Of a stretch of 64,000 nt of DNA, positions 60,701-64,000 are shown one piece after another. The position numbers and the translations under genes are program-made. The stretch's first letter is position 1, and each line of letters opens with the position of its first letter. The DNA comes from Callaeas wilsoni (Eukaryota; Chordata; Aves; Passeriformes; Callaeidae), in the NCBI GenBank assembly GCA_013398955.1, contig VWPU01009473.1:2565-66564 (forward strand), written 5' to 3'. Under the pieces are notes generated by a model. That model ran no database searches, was not told the DNA's origin, and was given only the letters and a program-made list of their open reading frames with translations.

Positions 60701-62604
60701 TGAAACTAATTTCAGTTTTATTTTATTTGTTAACTTTGTTTCTTTATTACCCTTTGTCTTTCTTGCATTACGTTTATAGCCAGAAATTGCCTTTACAATA
60801 TATTTGCCAGCAGCCCACAGTTCTTTAATGGAGGTCTGCATGTCTTTGCACGAAAATTATTGTGAGTGCTAGTCTGTTCCTTGCCCATAATAACATGCTC
60901 CAAACACATCTAGTGATAAAAGTACTTAAGGGGTTTAGGTACTAAGACATTTAGCTCATAAGTCTCTAACTAGTTTGGAAGCTTCAAAGATGACCAGTTC
61001 AGCTCTGGTGGCCATATATTCTAGCAGGGGATAAGGAGACCATAGATCAGGTTTCAATTTTCTGCAGGTTTCCTTACAAGTGAGCCCCTGGCCTTCTTGT
61101 CTTCTCCAACTGTAAAATAAGTCCAAGAGGATGAGGTATATAGAAAAAATGTGAGAAAATAAATTATTATAATAAATCATTGAACTGTTGGAAAAATACA
61201 TCCAGAATCTTTGCTTGCATGCTTCCTGCCAAATGGGAACTTTTAGAGTCAGTTATTTTTGCCTGCTTTTACGTCAAGGACTAAAAAGACACACTGCCCT
61301 AAATCATTCCTGTTCTTCAAATTAATACAGAAAATCTTGCTGTAACAGAAAATATGGTAACAAGTTGTAGATCCGAATGTTACAATACATAGTGTGCACA
61401 CCTGATATTCACTAGCAGAGGATACGTAACAGTATGAAGAGCAGAATTAATAAACTGTAATTGTAAAGTCATTAGTCCTATTATCTCAACACTATCCAGA
61501 GTCTGATTTGAGGAGTGTAGCACTTGGCTGCTGTGTGTACATTGTTCCCAGTAAGGCATTTACAGAAATATTCCAACAATTGCCAATGCATAAAAACAGT
61601 AATGTAATAAATCTACTTATTCTGAATAGGTAGAGTACATGTGATATATTACAGATTTGAGTAAAATATCAGATAGTTTCTATGCTGATATAACTGACAT
61701 TATGTTAATCCATCCAAAATGTCAAAGGAGCAAGTAGAGATTAGAATATATTCTGCAGGTCTGCAGTCTGAGACTGATGAAGTACGCAGTGGAGAGAACT
61801 TCCTTAATTCCAAAATAACACTAAAAAATTGGGTTTTATTTACAAACTAAATCAATCTACCAAATCAAAGACCCATAGAAAACACAAACAATTAAAATAA
61901 ATGTGTAACTCGTGCATGTAAAACAAAGAATTGAAAAATGCCATTAACATATCAGCTGTTATTTTATAATTTTAATGTTTGTAGTTAATTCATTACTGTT
62001 CTTGCTGAGAGTGATAAAAGGATCTTCTAAGTGACTGTGTCCTAATTAACATTTGCTTATTCTTATGCCACAATCCTGCATATTAAGAATTATTCTTCTC
62101 AGTAACCATATGTATTTTTAGCTGAAAACTGCAGAAATAAAGAAGAAAAATTGATTTTAAAAGAGTGAAAAATTTTGAGACAAACTAACTCTGATTTAAA
62201 ACATTTTGTATCTGCTATGTAAAGACACAATTTTTTATAGACACTGGAGAGCACCTGAGAGCACAATGAAAAATCAGTGGCAGTAAAAAGGAATCAAATA
62301 AATTAAAAATATTTCTATCTACTAAATGTTGCAATCATATAAATGAAATATATAAATGGATACAGCAGTAGCCTCTACATTCTCAAATATTTCAGAAAAT
62401 CAAGATGATTTTATTTTGTGCCCATCATGTATAACAGAGAAACACACCACTTTTCTTTCAAAGGCAGTTTCTGAACTTGAGCTATCAAGTTTTGAAACTA
62501 ATTTTGTTAACTACAGACTTCCACTATGTGTTGATGTGCACAATTACTTATGAACAGTTATGTGGGACATGATATACGTCAATCATTTTCTATGTAGGTA
62601 TTAA
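54776..62604. other. Unassigned AT-rich non-coding DNA
   Basis: Nearly 8 kb without a recognised gene or repeat. The longest frame (58293-58763, plus, 156 codons) has no motif I can name. A patch at 55.56-56.0 kb is somewhat GC-richer. Otherwise only short A or T runs are seen. Confidence 0.55.
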
Positions 62605-62683
62605 TCGTGGACTTGGCAGTTTCGGGTTTATTGTTGGTCTTAATCCTAACGATCTTTTTCAACCTAAATGATTCTATAAACAT
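62605..62683 (+). mobile_element. CR1 LINE 3' terminus fragment
   Basis: GTGGACTTGGCAGTTTCGGG, then a decayed GGTCTTAATCCTAACGATC, then TTTTTCAACCTAAATGATTC and TATAA match the CR1 3' end (GTGGTGGACTTGGCAGTG ... TCCAACCTAAATGATTCTATG). The same subfamily end is seen at 50.4 kb, but here it is more diverged and has one tail unit. A hydrophobic plus-strand frame runs through it by chance. Confidence 0.8.
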
Positions 62684-64000
62684 GATAAGTTTTATAATCA
62701 TTTGCCTTACTGTCTGGAAATTCCACCACAAACATTGTCCTGAAATACGAACTGAGTCCTTTCAAGACCCTGTATTCTATGCCATTGCTCTTGGTACTGC
62801 TTTTGTTTTCCTTCACCACAGACACACATCCTGAGTGGACTGAGTAACTTGTTTTATCTCACAGTATTTTGTTTCATACGTCCCATGCCCAGTGTTTTCA
62901 TTACCCATTCAAAAAGTTCATATGCTTGCCAAAATTCTCAGCACATCTCTGGTATGGCAAAACAATTCAAATTCTTCTACCCATCTCCTGTTTGCAGATC
63001 TTAAAATTGCCACTTAAGCCTAAAGACCAAATACAGTCTGCATGAAATCAGAATTGATGTTTAAGATTGTCTGCCATTAATGTAAAGAATGCAAAATTAA
63101 AGGCACAAAAAATATGAAGGGGAAATTGTACTTATCTGCACTTATGATTTAGGAAGATAAGAAATGAGATGAAAAGAAATGCAAATGTTTCCATCCAAAG
63201 AAAATTAATTGTAGATCAAGAGACAAAAATGTCTGACTTTTACCAAAGGGAGAAATCTTAGGTGACAATGTGAAGAACAGAGAGTAAGATCTTAAAGTCA
63301 TATTTATTTTCAGATATTATTTCAATTTTCAAAAAATTTTTCAAATCCTACTTCTATAGGTTTTAAAGGCTACTAAAGGATCAATCCCACCATACTCTTC
63401 TATTTTGAAAAGAGGCAGTTAATGGTATTTGATGCCAAATAAAAAGGCATTTTACTTTTTATACCTCTTCCACTAAATGTCCATTAAAGTCTTTCTCTCT
63501 CAGTCTTTCACAGTCACTAAAACGGCTAGTTTGGTAATGGTGTTGAAATCTAAGAAACAGATTCATGTATAAACACATGCCAAATTATTTTTAGTATTGG
63601 AAGGAAAAAAGATTAAACTAAGTTTCAATGATCACTGATTACAATTCATCATCCAAATAATAATAATAAATACTTTCATGTCCAATCAGATTTTGTAGAT
63701 GTCTCAAGATTTATCCATAATATTTCAAATCTACTACATATCAGAATTACTCTTCTGCTATGAAAGATCATGTCTTGCAATGTTTCAGGTGTCATGGACA
63801 ACCAGTCGTTAACATCTAATGTTGTTTTTCTCCTGAAGAAATGTAAATAATCCCAAACAAAATTTTACAATTGAATGTCTTACTGCAGAAAAAAAACAAC
63901 AAACAGTGGTCTGGATGTTGTCTAGTCATTTCAAATGTGTAAGCACTTCTTTATTCCAGAATATCTGTTATTGAAAATATGGCCCAGACCAAAACATCAA
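62684..64000. other. Unassigned AT-rich non-coding DNA
   Basis: No feature recognised up to the right edge of the window. Confidence 0.55.

Noticed and set aside
1..64000. CRISPR arrays, operons, phage or plasmid functions
   Set aside because: No regularly spaced direct repeats, no ribosome-binding-site spacing or dense coding; the sequence is clearly a vertebrate non-coding region.

Overview
This window looks like non-coding DNA from a bird genome. The sequence is strongly AT-rich by eye. It holds no open reading frame that I can match to a cellular protein, and I see no tRNA, rRNA, CRISPR array or operon-like packing. The avian assignment rests on the interspersed repeats. There are eight fragments of CR1 LINEs, some ending in the (ATTCTATG)n tail typical of the family, one older CR1-type copy, two long terminal repeats (LTRs) of the common avian ERVL type, and one LTR of a second endogenous-retrovirus family. 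All family assignments come from remembered consensus patterns, not from a search. The ERVL-type LTRs suggest a bird outside the chicken group, but that is only inference.

Layout. 0-8.5 kb: a CTCTC microsatellite at the left edge, unassigned AT-rich DNA, an antisense CR1 ORF2 fragment and a sense CR1 tail at 3.6-4.1 kb, more unassigned DNA, then a GATATA/TG simple repeat near 8.5 kb. 8.9-9.4 kb: a degraded solo ERVL LTR. 9.4-21.4 kb: unassigned DNA with a small CpG cluster, a short tandem duplication and some low-complexity tracts. 21.45-21.9 kb: a second type of LTR with an AATAAA signal. 22.8-23.0 kb: a probable relic of an ancient LINE reverse transcriptase, followed by a 16-bp perfect palindrome. 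28.7-30.3 kb: a better preserved ERVL LTR (TATA box, compound triplet microsatellite, ATTAAA), then an ancient CR1 copy in the same orientation with its 3' end. 36.4-36.9 kb: two CR1 pieces tail to tail. 41.1-41.5 kb: a sense CR1 fragment. 43.9-45.4 kb: the largest element, an antisense CR1 that keeps part of the endonuclease and the C-terminal reverse transcriptase but has lost the core between them. 47.3-47.5 kb: a ~116-bp tandem duplication carrying a hairpin. 50.15-50.46 kb: a CR1 3' end with six tail units. 54.15-54.78 kb: a (TTC)15 tract and an antisense CR1 3' end. 62.6 kb: a sense CR1 3' end.

None of the transposon copies is intact and none could encode a working protein. The longest open frame (206 codons, 44.0-44.6 kb) is the antisense shadow of the CR1 copy. 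The window is best read as a gene desert or the interior of a very large intron. I did not find a new biological system. The most unusual items are the tandem hairpin duplication at 47.3 kb, the internally deleted CR1 at 44-45 kb, the LTR next to an ancient CR1 at 29 kb, and a few palindromes or clustered motifs that might be regulatory.
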